Positions 45,776-54,903 of a stretch of 64,000 nucleotides of DNA are shown here, piece after piece (position 1 is the first letter of the stretch; each line of letters starts with the position of its first letter). The notes beneath the pieces are model-generated. The model was not told the DNA's origin. It made no database searches and was given only the letters and a program-made list of their open reading frames with translations. The stretch lies in assembly GCA_018061945.1 (NCBI GenBank), contig JAGOTD010000002.1, positions 62,001 to 126,000 on the forward strand. The letters run 5' to 3'. The DNA is from Candidatus Peribacteraceae bacterium (lineage in GTDB: Bacteria > Patescibacteriota > Gracilibacteria > Peribacterales > Peribacteraceae). The position numbers were made by a program, and so were the translations under genes.

Positions 45776-48258
45776 ATACTCGATCCTCCAATACGTCTGA
45801 TAATTTCGCGGTCGATAAAGTCTTTCTCTCGACCGTACTTGAGGCGGCTGAGTTGCTTGAATGCCTCGATAGCGGCGCCGTCTTTCGGGTACGTGGTATC
45901 GAGCCACGGACGGGGGATTTCGATGGAGAACGGGCGTGATGGCTGGCCGCCGACGCTCAGTTTCATGCAGGCTTTAAACGCGTCGAGGTTGACCATGTCG
46001 GATTCCGAAAAGACCGGTGCCATTTCTTTGGAACAGAACTCGGCGTCCTGCGGACCGATTTTGTAGAACATCATGGTGCCGACGTTTCCGAATACGGCGC
46101 CTTTTAAGTTTACAGAACCTGCGAGCTTGCTCTCTTTTTCCAGCTGATCGAGATACTGGTGGGCAATCACCAACCCTAAACGGTACTTACGTGCTTCGGA
46201 CAAGATTGATTCAATAGAGTCGGTCACGTAGTTTTGGAATTCGTCGATGTATAGGAAAAAGTCTTTGCGCGTCGATGCGTCTTCGCGCTGACGGCGCATG
46301 GCGGCCACCTGGATTTTATTCACAATAATCATACCGAGCAGCTTGGAGTTCACGTCTCCGATTAAACCTTTGGACAGGTTCATCAGCAGGATTTTGCTGC
46401 CGTTCATGACATCACCGAAATCGAACGAGCTCTTCACTTGTCCCACAATATTACGAATGAGTGTGTTGGTCGTAAACTGACCGAATTTGGCTGCAAAGTA
46501 CGGGATCATTTCCTGTTTTTCGCGCTGGCCGGTTTGCGCCATCTGCTTATCCCAGAACGATTTTACAATCGGATTTTTCACTTTGCTCACTTTGTATTTG
46601 CCCCATTCGTCATCAGTAAACAGTCGCACCAAATCGGTAATAGCGCCACCTTCGTCTTCATCGGCCATGAGCGTGAGACAACCGTTACGGAAGTAGTCTT
46701 GAATACGCGGACCGAAGATTTCTTCGCCGAACATTTTGGTCATCATGTTCATGGCGTCGAGTGCGATTAAATCTCTTTCCTCCTCGTTTTTGCCTTCTAA
46801 CATATTCAAACCAAGCGGACGCTGAGTATCGGCCGGATTAAAGTAAATGATGTCATCGGCACGTTCGCGTGGAATGTAGGGAAACAGATCCTCGATGAGC
46901 GAGCCGTGCGGATCAACCACGCAAATACCCTTGCCGTTATGAAAGTCCTGGCGCGCCATCAGCTGAATAACCGACGATTTACCAGTACCGGTTTGCCCGA
47001 TGACGTAGAAGTGACGGAAGCGGTCTTCGGGATTCATATAGACTTTGGTCTTCTCGCCGCGCACCGTGTTGTAGCCTAAAAACAAGCCTTTCTCCGGAAT
47101 ATTTTTCGGTGCCGGTGCAATTTTGAAGTTCTGCCACTTGATAGTGGAGACTTTGTTGTACTTGATATTCGGAAAATGAAAGAAGCTGGCAAGCTCGGCC
47201 GTACCCAGAAGCATTTTCTTCCAGAGTAATTTTTGCAGGAACGACTTGCCTGGTGAACGACGGATGAAACCGGCCAGCAAGCGCTGACTATCGTGGTAGC
47301 GTGTTCTCGCAAAACTATTGCCGCGTACGTCATTGAACTGTGTGAAGCTGCCGACAATGGTATTTAAAATCAGGTTTGCACGAGCTGCGTTTTCTCCCGA
47401 CGAGACAACACGCAGCATGCAGGTAAAACCCGGAGAGCCTGCTTTTTCATCGATCGCTTTGCTCAACTCTTCGACCATTTGTGAGACACGCTCGCTGCCG
47501 CCCATGCTCTTGTCGTCTTTATCACTAGACGTAAAAAGATCAAAAAAAGCTTTCACCCAAAACAGCGGATTCCACCATTCAAACGATTCTTTCTTCTTGG
47601 GATTAATAACATTCTGCGCTTCTTTCTGCAGTTTACCCTGCCATTTGGACGCAACTGGTCGCAGCACCAACTGCACGGCGGCACCTTCTTCTTTTTTGAG
47701 TTTGCTAAACGCATTGGTGATGGCATTGAACGGATCACTCTTTAGCTGCGCGTAGGTTTTGAACGGATAGACGTACGATTTGGTCGGCACCAAGTATGTG
47801 TTGGCAGTCACCGATTCTTTGGTGAAAATATTGTAATCTTCCACTTCATCGATCACCGCATCGGGGTAAAAAGACGTAATGTGTTTTTCGACAATACCGA
47901 CAACGGAGCGCGGTGCCACAACGAAAATAAGAATCTCGCCGGCCAGACACGCGTACTCCACCGAAATAAACGGACTGCCTTTCCAGTGACGCGCAATACT
48001 GCTGTCATGCAGCGACGAAAGTGTCTGATACAAATGATCCATAATACCGAGCACTTCCTTAAAATCCTTGCCGGTAGAAAACTGTTCAGACTCCTGCTCT
48101 TTGTCTTCCTTGCTCTCTTTTTTAGGCGTGAGAATTTGTAAAAAAACCAGCTCGCGCTCGCGCTTGTGATCTTCGCGATGCCTGAGGAATGCCAGCGCTT
48201 TATACCCGGCAAGAATGCTGAGTGCGATAACGCCGATAGTTATGAGCAGGGGAATCAC
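45772..48258 (-). CDS. TraG/VirD4-like membrane-bound ATPase
   Basis: 828 residues. One N-terminal membrane helix (MIPLLITIGVIALSILAGYKAL), a large central region (about 60-400), then an AAA+ motor. Walker A is GQTGTGKSS, Walker B FFLYIDEFQNY. The SEARKYRLGLVIAHQYLDQL segment matches the type IV coupling protein/TraM-recognition family. Related ATPases are frequent in Patescibacteria beside pilus or T4SS-like genes, but no VirB4, pilin or relaxase is seen here. It might drive DNA or protein export; the substrate is unknown. Upstream is the SdrD-like protein on the same strand, 60 bp away. Confidence 0.88.
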   Translation of the reverse strand: MIPLLITIGVIALSILAGYKALAFLRHREDHKRERELVFLQILTPKKESKEDKEQESEQFSTGKDFKEVLGIMDHLYQTLSSLHDSSIARHWKGSPFISVEYACLAGEILIFVVAPRSVVGIVEKHITSFYPDAVIDEVEDYNIFTKESVTANTYLVPTKSYVYPFKTYAQLKSDPFNAITNAFSKLKKEEGAAVQLVLRPVASKWQGKLQKEAQNVINPKKKESFEWWNPLFWVKAFFDLFTSSDKDDKSMGGSERVSQMVEELSKAIDEKAGSPGFTCMLRVVSSGENAARANLILNTIVGSFTQFNDVRGNSFARTRYHDSQRLLAGFIRRSPGKSFLQKLLWKKMLLGTAELASFFHFPNIKYNKVSTIKWQNFKIAPAPKNIPEKGLFLGYNTVRGEKTKVYMNPEDRFRHFYVIGQTGTGKSSVIQLMARQDFHNGKGICVVDPHGSLIEDLFPYIPRERADDIIYFNPADTQRPLGLNMLEGKNEEERDLIALDAMNMMTKMFGEEIFGPRIQDYFRNGCLTLMADEDEGGAITDLVRLFTDDEWGKYKVSKVKNPIVKSFWDKQMAQTGQREKQEMIPYFAAKFGQFTTNTLIRNIVGQVKSSFDFGDVMNGSKILLMNLSKGLIGDVNSKLLGMIIVNKIQVAAMRRQREDASTRKDFFLYIDEFQNYVTDSIESILSEARKYRLGLVIAHQYLDQLEKESKLAGSVNLKGAVFGNVGTMMFYKIGPQDAEFCSKEMAPVFSESDMVNLDAFKACMKLSVGGQPSRPFSIEIPRPWLDTTYPKDGAAIEAFKQLSRLKYGREKDFIDREIIRRIGGSSM

Positions 48259-48318
48259 AGGGCTATGGTAGCATGTATGGAGGAAGTCGCGGTGAGATTA
48301 TAATGAAAATACACGCAG

Positions 48319-50733
48319 TTATCGGATAACAGACAGCCAGAGAATCGGGAGAGTGGTTTTTGTTTGATCGGTCGTCTGCTGCAAAATCGCATCGATCACC
48401 TGTACGAATTCCTGCAGTGTCACGGGCTGGTTCATTACATCTTTTAGGTCTTTTCCCCACTGCGAAGTTTTTTTGCCAGTCAGAAGAACATAGACAGCCT
48501 GATACACCTGATCCGATGTTTCATTACCTTCAACAACTGAAATTTGCTTGTTGCGGATAGTGTTGATCGTGACAAGTGAGCCGATGATACGAGCGAAGTG
48601 TTCGCGTGTCACCGGTGCGTTTGGTGTGAGTTTTTCGCGGGTCTGAATCGTACTTGCCGAAAAGGAAAACAAGCTGAGCACGTCGGATCCAACTGTCTGC
48701 GCACTCGCGGCAACACGTCCGGCAACGGTAAGAGCCGACGAACGAGGCAATCCAAATATATCAATCAGGAATCCGACGATCTGTGTATACGCGCCAGCAC
48801 CTTGCGTATTGATTTGCTGCAGACGCGCGAGGGCATCGTTGCGTGATTGTGGTGATGCGGTGCCCAGGAGCAATGCGGCGGTTCGTAAAAATTCTGCGTT
48901 GTAGATTGGATCAGTAGCACTGCGTGTTTCTATAAAGAGGGCGCCGCCATTGGTCGTAAAATTTCCAAGCGTGTAAATGTCACCGTCTTTTGTGGCGGAC
49001 GCAGTTGCAACGATTCGCTGCAGCGGCAGGTACACCGCATCATTGGGAAAGAACTGTGCGAATTTGAATGAGCGGTTACTCACGTTTGTGATAAACGGCA
49101 GCCTGCCCATTTTCTCGATGAATGGTTGTAGAGGTGTGTTCCGGCTCTCATCTGTTGCAATCGGAGTCGTGAGATCGAAGGTTCCGCTTGCGTACATGGC
49201 AAGCAGCGCGGTTTTCAAGGCTTGCGAGGACCCAATCGTTTTAGACAGCTGATCGACGGTCAGCCACACCGGAACCACACCTGCCTCTTGCAAAAGAGAT
49301 AACTGCTGCGCATCCGTCGCCTGCGTTGCAAGAGCTGGAGTGCGCAAGGCAATAAGTGCGTAGATCCAGTGAACAGCATTTGCCCAGGTGAGCGTCCCGT
49401 TGCTGCTGGCAATCAGCCCCTTTGGACTTTTGATCTGCACATCGGGCAGAGCGCGAGCGTAGGCTTCAAAGAACGCATGCGTAATAGCATCGTCCTCGAT
49501 ATGCGCTGTGCGCAGATCCGCAAACGGCTTGGTCTGATGTGCGATACGCTGTTGCTCCAGTACGGCTTTATCTAACGGTACACCGGTAAGCGGTGTGCAC
49601 AATGTGAGCGATTGCAACAGTGCTAAAAATTCTCCGCGCGAGGCGAGTGAACGTGAAGAATCAAGCATTGCAATAGCACGTCCATCACTTCGTGAAAGCA
49701 GTTGTAACATTCTATGTGGACCGCTGGATGCACTTGCGAGTGTAGCAGCCGTGCCGCTTGCAAGACTGATACATGGCTCATACGGTGCGAGTAAAATACG
49801 AAGTCGGATCGGAATTTCTATTGTCTTTGCAGTTCCCTTGGGCGCTGTGCCTGCAACAGGTGCCGCTACCCAGTCTTCGCCGATTGTCTCTGGTTCTATT
49901 GTCACAGTGTACGCCGCCGATACCAAGACCGGCATGGTGGTAATAGTTGCGCGGCCATCGGCATTGGTCTGGAGAGTTGTTTCGATAAAATCATCGGCAC
50001 TTGCGCCGTACTGAATACGTACTTGTCCACGAACAATTGCCGGCTCAAACGTCTGCTGCGTCCCGTCATTATTGATATCCTGAAATACGTGTACGGTGAG
50101 GCGAGCTGCGGCAGGAACATTTGCTGCAACGCTGCTTGGTTTCCATGTATCCGGTGTACTGGCACCCGTTGTGCCGCCACTTGTGCCGCCGCTTGTTCCG
50201 GAATCGAAACTGCTACTTACGCCTCCGTCATTTAAGCTGCTACTGCTGCCATACCAACTGCTCGATATGCCGCCATCCACACTACTTGAGCTCGACGACC
50301 ACCAAGAGCTGGAGGAAAAGGTTTCGCTGGAAGCACTCGAACTGAAAGACTCATAGCTGCTGCTTTCCATCCCTTCACATCCTTCGCACGCCGAATGAGC
50401 CTGCATGACAAATTGCGTTCCAAGAATAAGGGCAATGAGCGTTAAAATCACTGTCATGATCATTTCTGTTCCATGCGGCAAATACGGGTGATTATGTTCA
50501 ACTGATGACAGAGACATCTGTTCAACTTTCATGCTGTTGACGATGCCACGCCACTGAAACAGCAAAAAAATCAGCAAAATCGTGCAACCGACAATCAGCA
50601 GAGCCGATGGCTGATTGTTCGTCGGCAATACGCCATCCAGATTCCATTGCAATTGTCCTTTCAGCAAAAAATAGATGCTGACAAGCATTAGGCACAAAGT
50701 GAGGAAAATGTGTGTGTAACGGGATCGGAGCAC
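48319..50733 (-). CDS. Surface protein with two-helix membrane module, Ser-rich stalk and SdrD/Cna-B-like domain
   Basis: 804 residues. Three hydrophobic segments near the N-terminus (about 8-24, 44-60, 92-110). Between the last two is MKVEQMSLSSVEHNHPYLP (68-86), which recurs in the PrsW-like protein at 62057. A Ser/Trp-rich stretch (about 122-165) and Gly/Thr linker follow. Then come an SdrD-B/Cna-B-like domain (about 208-300, VHVFQDINNDGTQQTFEPAI) and a long C-terminal part with SLH-like helices. Probably a stalked surface protein with an outward C-terminus. Function unknown. Confidence 0.75.
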   Translation of the reverse strand: MLRSRYTHIFLTLCLMLVSIYFLLKGQLQWNLDGVLPTNNQPSALLIVGCTILLIFLLFQWRGIVNSMKVEQMSLSSVEHNHPYLPHGTEMIMTVILTLIALILGTQFVMQAHSACEGCEGMESSSYESFSSSASSETFSSSSWWSSSSSSVDGGISSSWYGSSSSLNDGGVSSSFDSGTSGGTSGGTTGASTPDTWKPSSVAANVPAAARLTVHVFQDINNDGTQQTFEPAIVRGQVRIQYGASADDFIETTLQTNADGRATITTMPVLVSAAYTVTIEPETIGEDWVAAPVAGTAPKGTAKTIEIPIRLRILLAPYEPCISLASGTAATLASASSGPHRMLQLLSRSDGRAIAMLDSSRSLASRGEFLALLQSLTLCTPLTGVPLDKAVLEQQRIAHQTKPFADLRTAHIEDDAITHAFFEAYARALPDVQIKSPKGLIASSNGTLTWANAVHWIYALIALRTPALATQATDAQQLSLLQEAGVVPVWLTVDQLSKTIGSSQALKTALLAMYASGTFDLTTPIATDESRNTPLQPFIEKMGRLPFITNVSNRSFKFAQFFPNDAVYLPLQRIVATASATKDGDIYTLGNFTTNGGALFIETRSATDPIYNAEFLRTAALLLGTASPQSRNDALARLQQINTQGAGAYTQIVGFLIDIFGLPRSSALTVAGRVAASAQTVGSDVLSLFSFSASTIQTREKLTPNAPVTREHFARIIGSLVTINTIRNKQISVVEGNETSDQVYQAVYVLLTGKKTSQWGKDLKDVMNQPVTLQEFVQVIDAILQQTTDQTKTTLPILWLSVIR

Positions 50734-50903
50734 AGTTGTAGGTTGGTATGAATGTGAAACAATTCGTTCTCATTATTATACCGTAAAAACACATTTTTGC
50801 CTAGGGTTTACGGCATCTTGATCCATTGGCACCAAATCATCGCTACAATCCTCTCTAACTCACTTTCAGGCTACTTTTAGCAATATTTGAGCGAGAGTTA
50901 GAG

Positions 50904-52001
50904 CTATTCATCACTTTCCGTAGAACCTGAGGTTGTTGAACAATCGAGTACTTCAAACGGAAATACGCGACTGTTGCCAGCCGTATCGCGCAGTTGGAGA
51001 CGATATTGCCCGATGATACTTGGCTCAACCGTAAGTGCCGAACCGGGCGCATACCACTTTGGCGTATCGTTGACGGTTCCATCCGGATAGGTGATCGATT
51101 CGACCGCGAAAAACTTTTCAGCCGTGAGTGACAGAGTTTTGCCAAGAGCAAGGAAATGCGGAATGCCGGGATTGATCAGCAGATCTCTGGTGAGACGACG
51201 CATGTAACGCGTGTCGTTACATTGGTTTAAAAGAGTGTTGTCGCCCATGCGTTCGAATGTCACATTAATCTTGCCCGATGCGCGGTAAGCAATCGTTTCA
51301 AAGGCTGCTAGACTCAAATCCATGTCTCGGCCTTTCACAAATGGTCCACGGTCATTGATGCGCACCACCACACTCAATCCGTTTTTGATATTCGTTACTT
51401 TTACCAAAGTATTATGCGGAAAACTGCGATGCGCAGCGGTGAGCGCATGCATATCGAATGCCTCGCCAAATGCTGTCCCTTTGCCATGAAATTTTTCGGA
51501 ATACAGGCTGGATTCATGAACCACTTTGGTCAGCTGCCCATCTAAAAATCGCATGTACGCAAGTAATTGTTCTTCTGTCATGCGGCTTGTATCACTTGGT
51601 GTCGCCATGTCGTATTGCACGAGCAGAGCCGGAATATCGTCGATATCCGGGAGCGACGCGCTACCTTTGTAGCTGCCTTCTTTGGGCGATTCCACACTGC
51701 GCGTACGAAACAGCCAGAGCATGGCAGTCGCAAAATCGACATTGGCTGTCGGGTAAAAATTTGTGTCATCATCATCCAAAATGCCGCGCGCTTTTGCGTA
51801 CACAATTTCCTTGTAGCCTTTGTCAGTTTTTTTGATATCCACAAAAGGCTTCTCGCTCGTTTGAAAAGCCGGTCGGAACGCACTGTTCCAGACCAGCAAA
51901 AATGCATCAGCTCTATTGATAGGGTTTGCAGCTTGCGTAAGCGGTGTAAATGCTGTTGCCATTACGGCAAAAGACACAAGAAGAATCGTGAGACGATACA
52001 T
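50904..52001 (-). CDS. Septal ring-type RlpA-like protein with SLH-like N-terminus
   Basis: 365 residues from the ATG giving MYRLTILLVSFAVMATAF, a signal peptide; 48 more codons upstream would translate a REP-like repeat and are discarded. SLH-like segment about 25-130 (NPINRADAFLLVWNS, YAKARGILDDDD). The double-psi beta-barrel of RlpA (about 168-260) shows GTAFGEAFDMHALTAAHRS and VVVRINDRGPFVKGRDMDLS with the conserved His and Asp. RlpA proteins cleave denuded glycan. The C-terminal 100 residues are beta-rich. It stands before a DUF559 unit on the same side. Confidence 0.88.
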   Translation of the reverse strand: MYRLTILLVSFAVMATAFTPLTQAANPINRADAFLLVWNSAFRPAFQTSEKPFVDIKKTDKGYKEIVYAKARGILDDDDTNFYPTANVDFATAMLWLFRTRSVESPKEGSYKGSASLPDIDDIPALLVQYDMATPSDTSRMTEEQLLAYMRFLDGQLTKVVHESSLYSEKFHGKGTAFGEAFDMHALTAAHRSFPHNTLVKVTNIKNGLSVVVRINDRGPFVKGRDMDLSLAAFETIAYRASGKINVTFERMGDNTLLNQCNDTRYMRRLTRDLLINPGIPHFLALGKTLSLTAEKFFAVESITYPDGTVNDTPKWYAPGSALTVEPSIIGQYRLQLRDTAGNSRVFPFEVLDCSTTSGSTESDE

Positions 52002-52072
52002 AGAAGAAGATGATGAGATCGGAGTATACAGGAGTGCAGGAAATTTCAGAAAATAATGGTGAATTATTCTAC

Positions 52073-52591
52073 GCCCCTCACCCCCGGCCCCTCTCCTCGC
52101 TAAAGCGAGTGAGAGGGGAGCTTTAACTATGATTGTTCGTAGCAATTAGTTCATTTTCCTTCTTTTGCTTTGACAAGAGCTTCCTGAATTTTTTTTCAGT
52201 GCAGCAGGTAAATTCTCTAGCACTTCTTCATTCATTACTCGTAAGACCGGTATGCCGAAATCGTGAAAAATACTCTCTGTACGTTCTGCGTCATATTCCA
52301 CTTGAGTATCATGAATTTTTCCATCCAACTCAATAATGAGCGGTGGCTTCATGCAGAGGAAATCGACGATGAATCGACCCATTGGTGCTTGCCGTCGGAA
52401 TTTGTAGCCATGGAAATTTCGATTGCGCAAAACATTCCACAGAATACCTTCAGCATGCGTTCATCGTTGTCGCAGATTTTTGGCGTGTTCAACTGCGATT
52501 GGCAATGGATGAACAAGGTTCATGCATTCGATCATACCAGAAGTCACCCCTCTGCCTCGCAAAGCGAGGAGAGGGGCCGGGGGTGAGGGGC
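52073..52591. mobile_element. DUF559 unit with REP-like inverted termini (copy 1, gene inactivated)
   Basis: 519 bp. Type A terminus at 52073-52123 and its inverted partner at 52543-52591 enclose a DUF559 gene (52146-52523, minus). The right end abuts the stop codon of the next gene. The motif CATACCAGAAGTCACCCCTC just inside the right end is also in the copy at 54279. No clear target-site duplication. Confidence 0.8.
52146..52523 (-). pseudogene. DUF559 endonuclease-like gene with premature TGA
   Basis: Reading from the ATG at 52523 gives MNLVHPLPIAVEHAKNLRQR and then TGA at 52461-52463, where the intact paralogue at 54356 has Leu. After it the frame continues as TxAEGILWN, RNRNFHGYKFRRQ and the catalytic-looking RFIVDFLCMKPPLIIELDGK to the end. 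It is a single point change; a truncated protein from an internal Met (94 residues) is conceivable. The C-terminus differs from the paralogue (NSGSSCQSKRRKMN). Confidence 0.85.
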
Positions 52592-53995
52592 TTACAACGC
52601 CTTCACTCCCTCGGCTCGCACTTTCTGCCACGCAACTTCGACAACTTCACTCAGCATCGCTTGCTTCGTTGCAGGTCCGAAGTTACCGGCGCCTTTATCG
52701 GTTTCTTTGGCAATCAGCTTTTTGTCTTTCTGATACGCAACAACGGCTGCGCGCGTCATATCACCAAAGTTTCCATTGATGGAACTTGCTTTCATGTAGC
52801 CTCGGTTTGCCAGCAGCAGCTGAAGCAAGCGCACATCTTTGCCATTATCGCCTTTCGCAATGTATTTGGCTGGAATCTGCTTGGCCTCGATATCTTTGGC
52901 AATCTTCATTTTCAGCACTGCCATATCGGTGGAATCCTTCACTTTTTTTGTCTTCCAAACCTTGGCGATCGCGGCTCTGGTCTGGGCTCCAACGAGTCCG
53001 GCATTGGCCGAATCGACACTCGGCAAAACGCCTTGCGCCACTTGCAATGCAGCGACAGCTTTTACTAAATCTGCGTCGAACACACCGTCTGTGCGGCCTT
53101 TATAAAAACCTAAATACCGCAGTGTTCGCTGCAATTCCTTCACATTGCCGCCACGCATGCCGCGTCGTAGAGTTGTATCAATCGGTGCTTTGTCATCATC
53201 GACTTTCTTGGCTAAAGTAAGGGCTGCGTACGTTTCTTCAGTAATCTTCGTTCCATCGCCTTCTACTCCATAATCTTTCTGAAAATTGGCGACCGCCTGT
53301 TTGGTATCGGGGCCAAACAAATCGGTGACAGCCTTATTGAAATAGCCTAGGTTTTTGAGCGCAGTCTGCAGTGTGCGAGTCGCATATTTTTTGTCTCCCA
53401 TGGTAAGGCTCAGAATAGTCGATACTTCACTGGTTTTATTGAGTCCGGCGAGTGCCGATGATGGCGATGGAAACATGGCAAGCGACCATTTTTCTTTGGG
53501 CTGATTGCTACCAATCGGGTACACCGTTCCCGTTACTTTGCGCGCACCCCATTCAAGCGAGCGGGCAAGACCTTCCTCGCCTTCGCCCATCCACAAGTCG
53601 ATGCGATGTGTCTCGTTATCCCACGCGATAATACGGCCGCCGCGGTCGTGTACGGTACCGACAACGCCGAGCTCTGGTAGCGAAATGCGTGTGCCGAATT
53701 GATACTCTTTTGGCGCAGCAATCATGCCAGGATAGACATTTGTTCCATCGGCACCTTTTATGCCGCCACCGTTAAAGATAATTTCGGCTTCGTAACTACC
53801 GCGGTAGTAGCAGCATTGATCCGGCTTTGGCGAGTAGTACGCAGTCACCACAAAATCCTGTTCGCGCGGTGCCTCTAGAGCGTAAACAGGCGATGCAATG
53901 CTACACACGAGCGACGTAAGAATGATGGACGCCGGATACAACTGTGGCCAGCGAAAATCGCGCCGATGTTTTTTGGTGTGTTTTTTTGTTTTCAT
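52592..53995 (-). CDS. Secreted 3D-domain protein with peptidoglycan-binding repeats
   Basis: 467 residues. Basic N-terminus and a hydrophobic signal (about 20-40). A 3D domain (about 45-165; FVVTAYYSPKPDQ, MIAAPKEYQFGTRISLP, VHDRGGRI, RIDLWMG) is followed by three peptidoglycan_binding_1 repeats (about 195-260, 280-350, 385-455; LQTALKNLGYF, LQRTLRYLGFYKGRTDGVFD, LQLLLANRGYM). The 3D domain is related to the catalytic core of lytic transglycosylases such as MltA. Probably a wall hydrolase. Its stop adjoins the DUF559 unit. Confidence 0.9.
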   Translation of the reverse strand: MKTKKHTKKHRRDFRWPQLYPASIILTSLVCSIASPVYALEAPREQDFVVTAYYSPKPDQCCYYRGSYEAEIIFNGGGIKGADGTNVYPGMIAAPKEYQFGTRISLPELGVVGTVHDRGGRIIAWDNETHRIDLWMGEGEEGLARSLEWGARKVTGTVYPIGSNQPKEKWSLAMFPSPSSALAGLNKTSEVSTILSLTMGDKKYATRTLQTALKNLGYFNKAVTDLFGPDTKQAVANFQKDYGVEGDGTKITEETYAALTLAKKVDDDKAPIDTTLRRGMRGGNVKELQRTLRYLGFYKGRTDGVFDADLVKAVAALQVAQGVLPSVDSANAGLVGAQTRAAIAKVWKTKKVKDSTDMAVLKMKIAKDIEAKQIPAKYIAKGDNGKDVRLLQLLLANRGYMKASSINGNFGDMTRAAVVAYQKDKKLIAKETDKGAGNFGPATKQAMLSEVVEVAWQKVRAEGVKAL

Positions 53996-54111
53996 AAATC
54001 TTTACATTGTACCACAAATGAGTCGAATTAGCTGATTGGAACGATGGACAAATTGAGTAATTGAAATATAGTACTATTTATCGTCTCTATATCTTTGAGG
54101 CGATAAAAAAT

Positions 54112-54186
54112 GAGGGCGTAGCTCAGTCTGGCTAGAGCGCCCCGGTTTTACCGGGGAGGTCGTAGGTTCAATTCCTGCCGCCTTCA
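54112..54186 (+). tRNA. tRNA-Lys (anticodon TTT)
   Basis: 75 nt. Acceptor GAGGGCG pairs with CGCCTTC (one G-T). D arm GCTC..GAGC, anticodon stem CCCCG/CGGGG with loop GTTTTAC so the anticodon is TTT, T arm GTAGG-TTCAATT-CCTGC, discriminator A. CCA is not encoded. Oddity: positions 32 and 38 are G and C and could extend the anticodon stem. Confidence 0.9.
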
Positions 54187-54189
54187 TTG

Positions 54190-54222
54190 CCCCGATGTCT
54201 TTCTAGGCATCGGGGTTTCCTT
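54190..54222 (+). terminator. Terminator after tRNA-Lys
   Basis: CCCCGATG/CATCGGGG stem followed by TTTCCTTT, 3 nt after the tRNA. Confidence 0.8.
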
Positions 54223-54278
54223 TATTGACAATAAAAACTTTCTGAAATGATTGATGTCAAAGTTCCCTCTCCCTGAAC

Positions 54279-54818
54279 GCCCCTCACCCCCAACCCCTCT
54301 CCTCGCTGAAGCGAGGAGAGGGGAGCTTTAACTATTATAATTTTGAGTTTTGATCTTATTTCTTTTCTCTCGCTTGTGTCAGAGCTGCCTCAATCTTTTT
54401 GAGTGCCAATGGCAAATGTTCCAATACCTCTTCATTCGATAATCGTAATACTGGTATGCCAAAATCTTCAAAAATACTCTCTGTGCGTTCTTTGTCATAC
54501 TCTAATTGCGTGTCATGAATCTTGCCGTCTAGTTCTATAATCAGTGGTGGCTTCATACAAAGAAAATCGACGATAAAACGTCCAAGAGGACCTTGTCTTC
54601 GGAATTTGTACCCATGAAATTTGCGATTACGTACAATATTCCATAAGACACTTTCTGCTTGCGTTAATCGCTTTCGCAGATCTTTGGCATGTTCAAGTGC
54701 CAGCGGCAATGGATGAACGAGATTCATGGATCAATCATACCAGAAGTCACCCCTCTCACTCGCTTTAGACCCAAAGGGTTCCCCTAGGGACGAGGAGAGG
54801 GGCCGGGGGTGAGGGGCG
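54279..54818. mobile_element. DUF559 unit with REP-like inverted termini (copy 2, gene intact)
   Basis: 540 bp. Left type A terminus 54279-54328 (GCCCCTCACCCCCAACCCC and hairpin). Right terminus 54748-54817 in inverted orientation; its hairpin loop carries an extra segment of about 20 bp (GACCCAAAGGGTTCCCC). The gene lies at 54356-54727. Placed between tRNA-Lys and carB. Confidence 0.8.
54356..54727 (-). CDS. DUF559 endonuclease-like protein
   Basis: 123 residues, complete. Matches the DUF559 (Vsr/PD-(D/E)xK-like) family: RKRLTQAESVLWNIVRNRKF, HGYKFRRQGPLGRFIVDF and the acidic core LIIELDGKIHD. Family members are predicted nucleases of unproven role, often encoded beside repeats. It is enclosed by inverted REP-like termini, has an inactivated paralogue at 52146 and a deletion remnant at 20484, so it probably belongs to a mobile or repeat-maintaining unit. 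Confidence 0.9.
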   Translation of the reverse strand: MNLVHPLPLALEHAKDLRKRLTQAESVLWNIVRNRKFHGYKFRRQGPLGRFIVDFLCMKPPLIIELDGKIHDTQLEYDKERTESIFEDFGIPVLRLSNEEVLEHLPLALKKIEAALTQAREKK

Positions 54819-54903
54819 GGGGAGAGAAGATTTTACTCTTATCTATCTTTGATTCGCTTTCCTCATTGCATCTTCATTTCTCTCCCGCTACTCTCTTGCG
54901 GAC

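Noticed and set aside
52002..52145. N-terminal extension of the RlpA-like protein
   Set aside because: These codons translate a REP-like terminus; the signal peptide begins at 52001.
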